This document shows positions 7,684 through 16,628 of a stretch of DNA of 64,000 nt, piece by piece. The stretch lies in the NCBI GenBank assembly GCA_034667525.1, contig JAXDJO010000013.1, positions 1-64,000 of the forward strand. Reading direction: 5' to 3'. The notes beneath the pieces were generated by a model. That model searched no databases. It saw only the letters and a list, made by a program, of their open reading frames with translations, and was not told the origin of the DNA. The first letter of the stretch is position 1. Each line of letters starts with the position of its first letter. This DNA is from DATAPE01 sp034667525 (lineage in GTDB: Bacteria > Actinomycetota > CADDZG01 > WHSQ01). The position numbers and the translations under genes were made by a program.

Positions 7684-9033
7684 CTAAGCGCCCGTAGCCA
7701 TGAAGACGTTCTTGATCTCGCTGTAAGACCCCAGGGCCTGCATCCCCAGCTCACGCCCGAAACCGGATTGCTTGAACCCTCCGAAGGGGGTTTGAACGCG
7801 CACCGATGTATTGGAATTGATGGAGAGAACCCCTGCGTCGATACCGCGAGCAACCCGTATCGCTCTCGCGCCGTCGCGGGTCCAGATAGAGCCGGAGAGG
7901 CCGTAAGGAGTGGCATTCGCAATCGCGACGGCATCGTCTTCGTCTCTGAAAGGGATGACCGACGCGACCGGCCCGAAGATCTCCTCTTGCGCTTGGCGGG
8001 AGTCGTTGGAGACCGGAGCGAGCACTGTTGGGGGGAACCAGAAGCCCGCCCCATCGCGTGTGGGAGCCTGAAATGCAACGTCCCCGTCGAGGAATGAAGC
8101 CACCTTCTCCCTATGCTCGGCGGAGATCAGGGGGCCCATCTCCGTGCCGGGGTCGCGCGGGTCGCCCACCTTCAGCGCCCGGGTGCTCTCGATCAGGAGA
8201 TCGACGAACCGATCGAAGACGCTTTGTTGCACCAAGATCCTGCTGCGGGCACAGCAGTCCTGACCGGCGTTGCCGAACACCGCATAGGGGGCCGAGGTAG
8301 CCGCATTCTCGAGGTCCGCATCTTCAAAGATGACGTTGGCCGACTTCCCGCCCAGCTCCAGCGTGACTCTCTTGATGGTGCCCGCCGCCGTCTGCATCAC
8401 CCGTCGCCCCACCTCCGTGGAACCGGTGAAGGCGATCTTCGCCACGTCGGGGTGCTCCAGCAATCTTTGCCCCACGACGCTGCCCTTACCGGCGACGACA
8501 TTGAAGACACCTTCGGGTATCCCTGCCTCCAGTGCCAGCTCGGCCAGGCGCAGGCAACTCAGGGGCGTCAGCTCGGCAGGCTTCAAGACCAAGGTATTGC
8601 CGCAGGCCAGAGCGGGGGCCACCTTCCAACTGGCGATGTTCAAAGGGAAGTTCCAGGGGGTGATCAGCCCGACGACGCCCAGCGGTTCCCGGAAGGTCAC
8701 GTCGATCCCGCCTGCAACCGGGATCGACTCGCCGTAGTGCTTGTCTACCGCTCCCGCATAGAAGTGAAAGACATCGGCCACCATCTGGACCTCACCCTGC
8801 GAGTCCGAGATCGGCTTGCCGACGTTGCTCGTCTCCAGATCGGCCAGCTCGTCACCATGCTCCTCGACCAGGCTCGCCAGGCGACGGATGAGCCGGCCTC
8901 TATCGCTCACCGAGACCTGCGCCCACGCCGGGAACGCCCGGCGAGCCGCCTCGACGGCCCGGTCCATGTCGGCGATCTCCGCGGCGGCAACCTCGGTTAT
9001 CACCTCTTCGGTCGCAGGATTCAGGACTAGCAA
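7684..9033 (-). CDS. Aldehyde dehydrogenase (NAD(P)-dependent), PuuC-like by context
   Basis: This enzyme oxidises an aldehyde to a carboxylic acid. It carries VLNPATEEVI at the start, PWNFPLNIASWKVAPAL (active-site Asn), the catalytic glutamate in LELGGKSANVIF, and the nucleophile cysteine in GQDCCARSRI. EEIFGPV and the C-terminal FGGFKQSGFGRE segment are also present. The open frame extends upstream to 9315, but residues before about 9040 look non-native and would overlap the divergent ligase gene. I chose the TTG at 9033, which has GAAGGAG five bases upstream; a GTG at 9039 is possible. The product (449 residues) is at the short end for the family. Probable step: oxidation of a gamma-glutamyl aldehyde. 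Confidence 0.9.
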   Translation of the reverse strand: MLVLNPATEEVITEVAAAEIADMDRAVEAARRAFPAWAQVSVSDRGRLIRRLASLVEEHGDELADLETSNVGKPISDSQGEVQMVADVFHFYAGAVDKHYGESIPVAGGIDVTFREPLGVVGLITPWNFPLNIASWKVAPALACGNTLVLKPAELTPLSCLRLAELALEAGIPEGVFNVVAGKGSVVGQRLLEHPDVAKIAFTGSTEVGRRVMQTAAGTIKRVTLELGGKSANVIFEDADLENAATSAPYAVFGNAGQDCCARSRILVQQSVFDRFVDLLIESTRALKVGDPRDPGTEMGPLISAEHREKVASFLDGDVAFQAPTRDGAGFWFPPTVLAPVSNDSRQAQEEIFGPVASVIPFRDEDDAVAIANATPYGLSGSIWTRDGARAIRVARGIDAGVLSINSNTSVRVQTPFGGFKQSGFGRELGMQALGSYSEIKNVFMATGA

Positions 9034-9153
9034 CCGCACTCCTTCAAGACCATCTGGCGCGGGTGGAAACGCGCAATGTAACGTAACCGGCAACAGTCCG
9101 AGCACCTCTCTCGATGGCGCCCGGGGCGGCATGGTGGACCAGGGGGTGGTGAT

Positions 9154-10530
9154 TTGCCGGCAGATGCAGATGTCGCAGCTTTGGAAAGGATGATCCGGGA
9201 CGGGGACATCGATACCATCCTGTGCGTCTTCCCGGACCTTCAGGGCCGGTTCATGGGTAAACGCGTGACCGGCGACTACTTCCTGGACGATGTGCTGGGC
9301 AAGGAGGGTCTTCACGCCTGTCTCTACTTACTGGCTGTGGACATGGAGATGGAGCCGGTCCCGGGATACAGCTACGCGAACTGGGATACGGGTTACGGCG
9401 ATTTCAGGATGGTGCCGGACCTCCCCACGATGCGGGTGATCCCGTGGCTCGAGAAGACGGCTCTGGTCATCTGCGACATCTATGCCGAGCACGAAGATGA
9501 GCCCGTCGCGGTTGCGCCCCGGCAGATACTGAAGACTCAGGTCGAGCGCGCCAAGCAGAAGGGCTACACGCTCAAGGCCGCCTCGGAGATCGAGTTCTAT
9601 CTCTTCAAAGATCCATTCGACGATGCCCGAGTGCGCGGATATCGCGACATCAGGCCCCACTCCGAATACATCCAGGACTATCACATCCTTCAAACCACAA
9701 AGGATGAATGGATCATCCGCCAGATCCGCAACGGGATGAACGCCGCGCGTATCCCGATCGAATTCTCGAAGGGCGAATTCGGGCGCGGCCAGCATGAGAT
9801 CAACGTCGTCTATGCCGATCCCGTCGAGACCGCCGACCGGCATTCCATCTACAAGAACGGCGTCAAGGAGATCTGCGCGCTCAACGGTATCTCCGCCACT
9901 TTCATGGCTAAGTGGTCTATGGACGAAGCGGGCTCCTCTTGTCACCTGCACTCCAGCCTCTGGGATGAAGCCGGCAAGAGATCGCTGATGTGGGATGAGG
10001 ATGCCCCCGACCACCTGTCGGAGACGTTCCGTAGCTACGTTGGCGGCTTGATGGATACGGCGGGTGAGATGGCGTGGATGTTCGCTCCCTACGTGAACTC
10101 CTATAAGCGTTACCAAGCTGCTTCGTGGGCCCCCACCGCGATCGCTCTGGGCAAAGACAACAGAACCTGCGGCTTCCGGTTGGTGGGCGAGGAAGATTCA
10201 TTCCGCATCGAATCCCGCATCCCGGGAGCGGACGCCAATCCGTACCTTGCTTTCGCAGCCACGATCGCGGGGGGTCTGCACGGGCTAGAGAACAAGATCG
10301 AGCCTCCGGGGATCTTCCAGGGCAACGCCTACGAAGCGACGGACATCCCCCGGGTGCCGACGTCGCTCCATGAAGCGATCGCGGAGTTCGAAAAGAGTGA
10401 AGTGGCACGGGAGGCTTTCGGCGATTTCGTGTTTGAGCATCTTTTGAATACCGCCCGGCAGGAACAGATCACGTTCGACAACACGACGATCACCGATTGG
10501 GAGCTACTGCGTTACTTCGAACGCGTTTGA
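9154..10530 (+). CDS. Glutamine-synthetase-family gamma-glutamyl-amine ligase (PuuA/GlnA3/GlnA4-like)
   Basis: A 458-residue ATP-dependent ligase that should join glutamate to an amine. It has the two metal-binding strands (ASEIEFYLF and FGRGQHEINV), the GSS-HLHSSL loop corresponding to the glutamine synthetase GSGMHxHxS motif, and the C-terminal RIPGADANPYLAFAA segment. The adenylylation-loop tyrosine context of GlnA I is absent. Immediate neighbours are two class I amidotransferases, a permease and an aldehyde dehydrogenase, the setting of gamma-glutamylpolyamine or gamma-glutamylethanolamide synthetases rather than of ammonia assimilation. It starts at TTG with GGGGGTGG upstream; the 120-base gap to the divergent ALDH gene must hold both promoters. 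Confidence 0.88.
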   Translation: MPADADVAALERMIRDGDIDTILCVFPDLQGRFMGKRVTGDYFLDDVLGKEGLHACLYLLAVDMEMEPVPGYSYANWDTGYGDFRMVPDLPTMRVIPWLEKTALVICDIYAEHEDEPVAVAPRQILKTQVERAKQKGYTLKAASEIEFYLFKDPFDDARVRGYRDIRPHSEYIQDYHILQTTKDEWIIRQIRNGMNAARIPIEFSKGEFGRGQHEINVVYADPVETADRHSIYKNGVKEICALNGISATFMAKWSMDEAGSSCHLHSSLWDEAGKRSLMWDEDAPDHLSETFRSYVGGLMDTAGEMAWMFAPYVNSYKRYQAASWAPTAIALGKDNRTCGFRLVGEEDSFRIESRIPGADANPYLAFAATIAGGLHGLENKIEPPGIFQGNAYEATDIPRVPTSLHEAIAEFEKSEVAREAFGDFVFEHLLNTARQEQITFDNTTITDWELLRYFERV

Positions 10531-10531
10531 T

Positions 10532-11236
10532 TTGAAGCCCGTTCTCTTCGTCAGTCACGAATCGTCGGTATCGCCGGGGATAGCCACCGGGATCTTCGCA
10601 GAGGAGGGCATCCCGCTGCAGTTGATGCGGGCGTGGGAAGGACGGGACTGGCCCGACGCCCACGACCTTGCCGGCCTGGTGGTTCTGGGCGGTGACATGA
10701 GCGCCAACGACGCCGACGCCTTTCCCTTCCTCAACGAGGTTCGAACTCTTGCGTCTGCGGCTGTTGACGCGCAGGTTCCGACGCTGGGCATCTGCCTCGG
10801 GGCCCAGATCCTCGCCGTGGTCCTGGGTGGGGCGGTGCGCAGATCACCCCGTGTGGAGTTGGGCTTCGGGAACCTGGAAGTCACGAACGAGGGAAAGACC
10901 GATCAGCTGCTGGCCCCATTCGCAGATGGGGGGCCGGTGTTCCAGTGGCACGAGGACACCTTCGACCTACCGCCATCGGCAACCCTTCTTTTTTCCGGGG
11001 GTGGGTTCCATCAAGCCTTTCGGTACGGCCGAGCCGTTTACGCCACGCAATTCCATTTCGAGGTGACCGAAGAGGACGTGGCTGCGTGGGTTGATGACAC
11101 GCCCCCCGACAGACTCAAGAGTTACTGGGGCTGGTCCCCCGAGGAGCTCTTGAAGGAAGTGCACGCACGGCTCCCTTTGCAGCGAGAAGCCGGACGTGAA
11201 GTCTTCCGGAGATTCGGCAAACTGGTGAAGGGTTAG
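10532..11236 (+). CDS. Type 1 glutamine amidotransferase (GMP-synthase-like)
   Basis: A 234-residue class I glutaminase-fold protein. The nucleophile elbow GICLGAQI places Cys at 88, and QFHFE gives His175 and Glu177 to complete the triad. It starts with TTG one base after the ligase stop. In gamma-glutamylation pathways such a protein may hydrolyse the gamma-glutamyl amide and release glutamate, but a second amidotransferase of the PuuD type follows directly, so the division of labour is unclear. Alternatives include a stand-alone glutaminase acting with an unknown amidating partner. Confidence 0.85.
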   Translation: MKPVLFVSHESSVSPGIATGIFAEEGIPLQLMRAWEGRDWPDAHDLAGLVVLGGDMSANDADAFPFLNEVRTLASAAVDAQVPTLGICLGAQILAVVLGGAVRRSPRVELGFGNLEVTNEGKTDQLLAPFADGGPVFQWHEDTFDLPPSATLLFSGGGFHQAFRYGRAVYATQFHFEVTEEDVAAWVDDTPPDRLKSYWGWSPEELLKEVHARLPLQREAGREVFRRFGKLVKG

Positions 11237-11238
11237 GC

Positions 11239-11961
11239 GTGTCCGCCCCACCCAGGAGACCGCTTATAGGGATCACCTGCTACGTGGAGAACGCGACGTG
11301 GGGCCCGTGGTCCGCCCCTGCTGCGCTCGTTCCACTGTCCTACGTCCGCGCCATCGAACATGCAGGGGGCCGAGCCGTGTTGCTTCCCCCCTCCGACGCG
11401 GCGGTGGAAGAGACGCTCGACGCTCTGGATGGATTGTTGCTGGCGGGAGGAGCCGACATCGACCCGGCGCGGTACGGAGCCGAAGAGCATCCCGACCCGA
11501 ACGGACTCCGTCCCGACAGGGATAGCGCGGAGATGGTGCTGCTACAAGCGGCACTGGATAGGGACCTTCCCGTGCTGGCCGTTTGCCGAGGGATGCAGCT
11601 TCTCAATGTCGCTCGAGGGGGCGATCTGATCCCACACTTGCCGGATGTCACCGGCAGTGACATGCACAGACAGCAAGTGGGCACGTTTGCCCAGCACGAC
11701 GTGACAGTCGCGTTGGATAGCGCCGTAGGACGACTGCTCGGCGACCGCGGGTCCGTACGCTCGCATCACCATCAAGGCATCAAGGCCGTAGGCCGTGGCC
11801 TGCGAGAGGTCGCGTGGGCCGAAGACGACACTGTTGAGGGGATCGAAGATCTATCCCGCAACTTCGCCATCGGTGTCCTATGGCATCCGGAGGAAGGTGA
11901 GGACCGGAAATTGTTCGAGGCACTCGTCGCCGCCGCGAGCAGCGCCATGGGGACCCGGTGA
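11239..11961 (+). CDS. Gamma-glutamyl-GABA hydrolase-like amidohydrolase (peptidase C26, PuuD-like)
   Basis: A 240-residue class I amidotransferase-fold hydrolase that should cleave a gamma-glutamyl amide to glutamate plus the oxidised amine product. Landmarks are PLIGITCY at the start, LLLAGGADIDPARYG, the nucleophile Cys116 in AVCRGMQLLNV, SHHHQGIK, and His216/Glu218 in WHPEE. It starts with GTG two bases after the previous stop and its own stop overlaps the next gene (GTGA). It is the terminal enzyme expected for a PuuA-PuuC-PuuD type route. Confidence 0.88.
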   Translation: MSAPPRRPLIGITCYVENATWGPWSAPAALVPLSYVRAIEHAGGRAVLLPPSDAAVEETLDALDGLLLAGGADIDPARYGAEEHPDPNGLRPDRDSAEMVLLQAALDRDLPVLAVCRGMQLLNVARGGDLIPHLPDVTGSDMHRQQVGTFAQHDVTVALDSAVGRLLGDRGSVRSHHHQGIKAVGRGLREVAWAEDDTVEGIEDLSRNFAIGVLWHPEEGEDRKLFEALVAAASSAMGTR

Positions 11962-12752
11962 TCATGGCCCAAGCCGCCCTTGAAGGCGTGAGTGGGGTGC
12001 TGCTCGACCTCGATGGCGTACTGGTGACCTCATGGCATCCGCTGGATGGGGCCCACGATGCGATCGCGTCTTTGCGCAGACACCAGTTGCCTTTCAAAAT
12101 TGTCACCAACACCACATCGATGACGCGCCGGGATCTGCTCCTGCGCCTGGAGGAGGCAGGCTTCGATGTCGGCTCGGAAGATCTCATGACTGCCGCGACT
12201 GCGACCGCCGCTTACATCCGTGCCCACCATGCCGGCGCACGCTGTTTTCTGATCACGAAGCGTGACCTCAGCGAAGACTTCGACGGTATCGAGATCGACC
12301 GTGACGGCCCAGACGTAGTGGTCATCGGAGGCGCTGAAGAGGGTTTCAACTACGAGAACCTCAACCGTGCTTTCCAGATGTTGATGAACGGCGCGAGTCT
12401 CTTGGCGATGCACCGAGGCTTCTACTGGACGACCGATCAGGGTCTGATGCTCGATGCCGGAGCGTTCGTTCGGGGACTGGAAGAGGCGGCGGGAGTCGAA
12501 GCAACTCTGGTTGGCAAGCCCGCCCGCTCTTTTTTCGATGCGGCCGTGGACGTTCTGGGGGTCGCGAGGGACGAGGTCGCGATGATCGGTGACAGCATCC
12601 ACAGCGACGTTACCGGCGCCCAGGAAGCGGGGATCCGCGGAGTGTTGGTGCGAACCGGCTCCTTCCGGCCCGAGCAACTCGAGGATGTGCGACCCGGCCC
12701 GGACGCGGTGATCGACTCTGTGGCCGACTTGCCCCAACTGCTGGGCCTGTGA
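11958..12752 (+). CDS. HAD-IIA family phosphatase (NagD-like)
   Basis: A 264-residue haloacid dehalogenase-superfamily hydrolase. The nucleophile motif DLDGVLV is at about residues 17-23, TNTTS provides motif II, GKPARSFFD carries the lysine of motif III, and MIGDSIHSDVTGAQEAG is motif IV. The layout, with the cap between motifs II and III, is that of the HAD-IIA (NagD/pyridoxal phosphatase/AraL) group. The start is GTG overlapping the preceding stop; an ATG two codons later is equally possible. Cotranscription with the gamma-glutamyl genes is likely; the substrate is unknown and may be a metabolite-repair role. Confidence 0.85.
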   Translation: MIMAQAALEGVSGVLLDLDGVLVTSWHPLDGAHDAIASLRRHQLPFKIVTNTTSMTRRDLLLRLEEAGFDVGSEDLMTAATATAAYIRAHHAGARCFLITKRDLSEDFDGIEIDRDGPDVVVIGGAEEGFNYENLNRAFQMLMNGASLLAMHRGFYWTTDQGLMLDAGAFVRGLEEAAGVEATLVGKPARSFFDAAVDVLGVARDEVAMIGDSIHSDVTGAQEAGIRGVLVRTGSFRPEQLEDVRPGPDAVIDSVADLPQLLGL

Positions 12753-12791
12753 GACGCGGCGAGGTCGGCTCGCTCCGTTAGGGTTCGAGAT

Positions 12792-13643
12792 ATGCGGAGA
12801 GACACTGGGCTCCCGTCGGCAGACGCCGCCGACGATTTCCAACGAGCCCGTCGTAAGCAGGTTGCGAGCAGGCTAGCTCGATGGCTGCGTCGTCAGGCGG
12901 ACGACATCGAGGTCATGCTGCCCTTCGAAGAAGTCATCCACGCCCTTGGGGGAATGGTTGGGGAGACTTACCTGGGCGTTCAAACCATCCCCCTCGATTC
13001 GATCGTTGGCAGCGTCGATCGCACGAGGGACTTCGATCGCCGTTTCCGTCCGACCTCGAATAGGGCCCGCTTCAGATGGGAGAAGATCGACGAGGCGCAG
13101 CGACGGGGACAATCGATGCCGCCGATCGATGTCTACCGAGTCGGCGATCAGCACTTCGTGCGCGACGGCCACCATCGTGTGTCGGTCGCGGCAGCTTTGG
13201 GCTACGACGTTATCGAGGCGCACGTGACCGAGATAAAGACCCGTTTTCCCTTCGAAGGGCTTGCCACGATGGGCGATCTCATCGTGAAGGACTACGAACG
13301 CATCTTCCGGCTGCGCGTTCCACTGCCCCCGGAGATGGCACAGCGGATCACCGTCTCGGATCCGTGGGGGTTCGCGGAGTTAGCTGAAAACGTTGAGGCT
13401 TGGGGCTTCCGCCTGATCCAGGACGCCGGACAATTCTTCGACCGTGGCGAGATAGCGCGTCGCTGGTTCGCCGACGAGTTCGAGCCCGTCGCGGAGATGT
13501 TGAAAGAGGCCGATCTCATAGGCAACGGAACGGGAGCCGATGCCTACCTCCGGGTGGCGCGCGAGCGGTACCGCCTCATGCGCAGCCACGAATGGAGCGA
13601 GGACGTGATAGCGCGTCTCCGCCACCCCCAGAACAGAAGATAG
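12792..13643 (+). CDS. ParB/sulfiredoxin-fold domain protein of unknown function
   Basis: A 283-residue soluble protein. Residues 65-160 look like a ParB N-terminal (sulfiredoxin-like) domain: PLDSIVGSVDRTRDF, PPIDVYRVGDQHFVRDG and the signature RDGHHRVSVA at about 124-133. No helix-turn-helix resembling ParB follows; the C-terminal half is acidic and helical (about 170-283). Proteins of this kind occur in actinobacteria and are often called chromosome-partitioning proteins, but without a DNA-binding domain or a ParA neighbour that role is not supported. It lies 39 bases after the HAD gene and ends 8 bases before the convergent ABC operon. Confidence 0.65.
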   Translation: MRRDTGLPSADAADDFQRARRKQVASRLARWLRRQADDIEVMLPFEEVIHALGGMVGETYLGVQTIPLDSIVGSVDRTRDFDRRFRPTSNRARFRWEKIDEAQRRGQSMPPIDVYRVGDQHFVRDGHHRVSVAAALGYDVIEAHVTEIKTRFPFEGLATMGDLIVKDYERIFRLRVPLPPEMAQRITVSDPWGFAELAENVEAWGFRLIQDAGQFFDRGEIARRWFADEFEPVAEMLKEADLIGNGTGADAYLRVARERYRLMRSHEWSEDVIARLRHPQNRR

Positions 13644-13651
13644 AAGAGGCG

Positions 13652-14830
13652 CTAGAGCGTCAGGTTCTTACCCGTGTCGGGGTCGAAGACGTGGACCTTG
13701 CTCACGTCGATCCAGATGTCCACCTTGGCGTCTTCCTTAGCCTTGCTCGCGGCATCGAGCCGCGCCGTGACCTGGATCCCGTCGCCCGTGGTTCGGTCTT
13801 CGGCTCCCGCGTCGCGCGCGATCTCCTCGAGCTGTTTCGCCACCGCGCGCTCGCCCTTCACGGTGAAGTAAGCGAATTTGTCAGAACCGAGCGATTCCAG
13901 CACGTCGATCTCGGCAGAGATCACCTGACCCCGGTCCCGATTGTCACCGACCAGCTCGGCGTCCTCGAAATCCTCCGGCCGGATGCCGACCACCACGCCC
14001 TGTGACTTGCCGCTGTGATCCTCGACCTTCTTGCGTTTCTCGTCGGGCAGCTGGATGTCGCCGATCGGGGTCTTGATCGTTCCGGACTCCAGATTGCCCG
14101 GCAGGAAGTTCATCGAGGGCGATCCAATGAAGCCGGCCACGAAGAGGTTCGATGGGTGCTCGTACAGCTCCTGGGGAGGGCCCACCTGCTGCAGGGCCCC
14201 GCCGCTCATGACGGCAACCCGGTCCCCGAGGGTCATGGCCTCGACCTGATCGTGCGTGACGTAAACCGTGGTCGTCCCCAGCTTCTTCTGGAGCCGGGAG
14301 ACCTCGGTGCGCATCTGCACCCTGAGCTTGGCATCCAGGTTGGAAAGGGGCTCGTCCATCAGGAAGGCACTTGGGTCACGCACGATAACGCGCCCCATCG
14401 CGACCCGCTGTCTTTGTCCTCCTGAGAGGTTCGCAGGCTTGCGATCGAGGTGCGCCTTGAGATCGAGTATCTCGGCCGCTTCTTCGACCTTTCTGTTGAT
14501 CGTGTCGTCGTCTTCTTTTGCGATCTTCAAGGCGAAGGCCATGTTCTGACGGACGGTCATGTGAGGGTAGAGCGCGTAGTTCTGGAACACCATCGCGATG
14601 TCACGCTCTTTCGGCGTCTTGTCGTTCGACACCTTGCCGTCGATCCGCAGCTCGCCTTCGGTGATGTCCTCCAGTCCCGCGATCATATTGAGAGTCGTGG
14701 ACTTCCCACAGCCCGACGGCCCCACCAAGATTACGAACTCGCCATCTGCAATCTCGAGGTCTATGTCCTTAACCGCTTCGGCGCCATCCGGGAATCGCTT
14801 GGTGACGTGATCGAGGGTGATCTCTGCCAT
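13652..14830 (-). CDS. Sugar ABC transporter ATP-binding protein (MalK/UgpC/MsmK type)
   Basis: A 392-residue ATPase that powers the two permeases encoded upstream. Walker A GPSGCGKST is at 37-45, the Q-loop at VFQNYALYPH, signature LSGGQ at 135-139, and Walker B/DEP at 159-161 followed by SNLDAKLR. The C-terminal 150 residues form the TOBE/regulatory domain typical of the MalK subfamily. The ATG at 14830 has TAGGAGG 10 bases upstream; the open frame extends further upstream but only as a shadow of the permease gene. Last gene of the alpha-glucoside operon. Confidence 0.93.
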   Translation of the reverse strand: MAEITLDHVTKRFPDGAEAVKDIDLEIADGEFVILVGPSGCGKSTTLNMIAGLEDITEGELRIDGKVSNDKTPKERDIAMVFQNYALYPHMTVRQNMAFALKIAKEDDDTINRKVEEAAEILDLKAHLDRKPANLSGGQRQRVAMGRVIVRDPSAFLMDEPLSNLDAKLRVQMRTEVSRLQKKLGTTTVYVTHDQVEAMTLGDRVAVMSGGALQQVGPPQELYEHPSNLFVAGFIGSPSMNFLPGNLESGTIKTPIGDIQLPDEKRKKVEDHSGKSQGVVVGIRPEDFEDAELVGDNRDRGQVISAEIDVLESLGSDKFAYFTVKGERAVAKQLEEIARDAGAEDRTTGDGIQVTARLDAASKAKEDAKVDIWIDVSKVHVFDPDTGKNLTL

Positions 14831-14844
14831 GTTCTTGCTGCCTC

Positions 14845-15684
14845 CTACCCTTTGACGGCGCCGGCAGTAAGCCCGGCCACGATTCGACGCTGGAAGATAA
14901 GAACCATGATGATGATCGGAACGGTGATCACGATCGCCGCCGCGGCGATGGACCCGATCGGGGTGGTGAACTGAGAAGTGCCGGTGAAGAAAGCGATCGC
15001 CGCCGGAACTGTGCGGGCCCTCGTGGTGGATGTCAGTGAGATGGCAAACACGAAGTCGTTCCACGCGAAGATGAAGACCAAGATTGCCGTGGTGAAGACG
15101 CCCGGCGCTGCCAGCGGGACGATGATCTTGCGGAACGACTGGAACGGGGTCGCACCGTCCACTTGAGCCGCCTTTTCCAGATCCCACGGGATCTCTCGGA
15201 AGAAGGCCGAAAGCACGTAGATCGCCAGCGGCAGAGAGAAAGTCAGGTACGGGATAATCAGCCCGGGCCAGGTGTCGAACAATCCGATGATCCGCCACAG
15301 ATTGAAGAGCGGACTGACGAGGGATATCGGTGGGAACATCGCGATCATCAGCGATGCTGCGATTAGAAGCGCCTTGCCGGGAAAGTTCAGACGAGCTACG
15401 GCGTACGCGGCCATGGCCCCCAGGACCACCGCCAGGAAGGTAGCGATGAGAGCGATGCCGATCGAGTTGATCAGCGCCCTGGTGAACAAGGAGGTTGCGA
15501 AGATCCCCTTGTAGTTCTCAAGGGTCCATTTCGCCGGGATGAATCTGCTGTCTCCCAGAGTGCTCGGATCCTTGAAGGACAGCGACGCCAGCCACAGAAC
15601 GGGGATGGCTGCGGCTACAACGACGATCAAGTTGGCCGCGCCCCAGCCCACCTTCGCCTTCGCGGTGGAGTTTGTAGCTGCCAT
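14845..15684 (-). CDS. Sugar ABC transporter permease (MalG/AglG type)
   Basis: A 279-residue inner-membrane permease with six predicted segments. The EAA loop is recognisable at about residues 170-195 (LEKAAQVDGATPFQSFRKI). The start ATG at 15684 overlaps the stop of the other permease by one base (TGATG), so the two subunits are made together. The frame upstream of that ATG is only a shadow of the neighbour. It pairs with the MalF-type subunit and the MalK-type ATPase. Confidence 0.9.
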   Translation of the reverse strand: MAATNSTAKAKVGWGAANLIVVVAAAIPVLWLASLSFKDPSTLGDSRFIPAKWTLENYKGIFATSLFTRALINSIGIALIATFLAVVLGAMAAYAVARLNFPGKALLIAASLMIAMFPPISLVSPLFNLWRIIGLFDTWPGLIIPYLTFSLPLAIYVLSAFFREIPWDLEKAAQVDGATPFQSFRKIIVPLAAPGVFTTAILVFIFAWNDFVFAISLTSTTRARTVPAAIAFFTGTSQFTTPIGSIAAAAIVITVPIIIMVLIFQRRIVAGLTAGAVKG

Positions 15685-16628
15685 CAGCGCAGCGCCTGGC
15701 CTGGCGCGGCTGCGCCGAAGCCTTTGATGTACAGGAATGCGATAAGCGCTACGGCCAGGAAGATCAGTACCGACATAGCCGAGCCGACACCCAGGTTCAA
15801 CGCGGTGAACAGCTGGTCGTAATCGAGGATGGACACCGATCGCGTGTTGTGGGCTCCCTGCGTCAGGATGAAGATGTTGTCGAAGATCCGGAAGGCGTCG
15901 AGGGTTCGGAACAGCAGGGCCACGAGGATCGCGGGCTTCATGATCGGAAGGGTCACGTTCCTGAAGCGCTCCCATGCGGTGGCTCCATCCACTCGGGCCG
16001 CGTTCAGCAGATCATTGGGCACGAGCGACAGCCCTGCCAGAAGTAGCAGCGCCATGAACGGGGTCGTCTTCCAGATCTCCGCAAGGATGATGATGGCGAT
16101 CGCCGGAACCGTCGAGGTGAGAGGAGCGGAGGTTTTCGGCAACAGTGCAGCGAGGTATCCGGTGCCCGGAGTCCATGCGTACTGCCATGAATATGCTGCG
16201 ACCACGGTCACGATCCCGTAGGGAACCAGCACTGCGGTCCGCACCAGGCCCCGGCCGAAGAGAGCACGGTGCATCACCATGGCGATGGCCATTCCCAGTA
16301 TGAGTTCGATCACGACGGAGATGGCGGCGACCAGAACAGTGAGCCCGAACGCTCTCCACCACAGGTCGGTGGAGCTAAGCACCGTCCCATAGTTGGCCAA
16401 CCCAACGAAGTGGGTGCGCGAAGGAAAGCGAAGGTCGTAGCGCTGCAGTGACAGATAGATGGCATATCCGATCGGATATGCGGTAACCGCCAGCATCACG
16501 AACGCCGCGGGCGCGCACAACATCCAGCCGAGCTTGCGCTCGGCCCGAGTCCGTTCCGATAGAGCCCCCTGTTTACGAGGTTCCCGAGCGCTGACGGCGA
16601 CTGGCGCCGTCTGAGTCTGTGTACTCAT
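15684..16628 (-). CDS. Sugar ABC transporter permease (MalF/AglF type)
   Basis: A 314-residue permease with a cytoplasmic N-terminus of about 35 residues and six membrane segments. The ATPase-coupling loop reads NAARVDGATAWERFRNVTLP near residues 210-230. Its ATG overlaps the stop of the binding-protein gene by 4 bases. Together with the downstream permease it forms the membrane channel of an ABC importer for a di- or oligosaccharide. Confidence 0.9.
   Translation of the reverse strand: MSTQTQTAPVAVSAREPRKQGALSERTRAERKLGWMLCAPAAFVMLAVTAYPIGYAIYLSLQRYDLRFPSRTHFVGLANYGTVLSSTDLWWRAFGLTVLVAAISVVIELILGMAIAMVMHRALFGRGLVRTAVLVPYGIVTVVAAYSWQYAWTPGTGYLAALLPKTSAPLTSTVPAIAIIILAEIWKTTPFMALLLLAGLSLVPNDLLNAARVDGATAWERFRNVTLPIMKPAILVALLFRTLDAFRIFDNIFILTQGAHNTRSVSILDYDQLFTALNLGVGSAMSVLIFLAVALIAFLYIKGFGAAAPGQALR

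Noticed and set aside
9040..9315. Longer N-terminus for the aldehyde dehydrogenase
   Set aside because: It would overlap the divergent gamma-glutamyl ligase gene and the residues do not look like an aldehyde dehydrogenase N-terminus.
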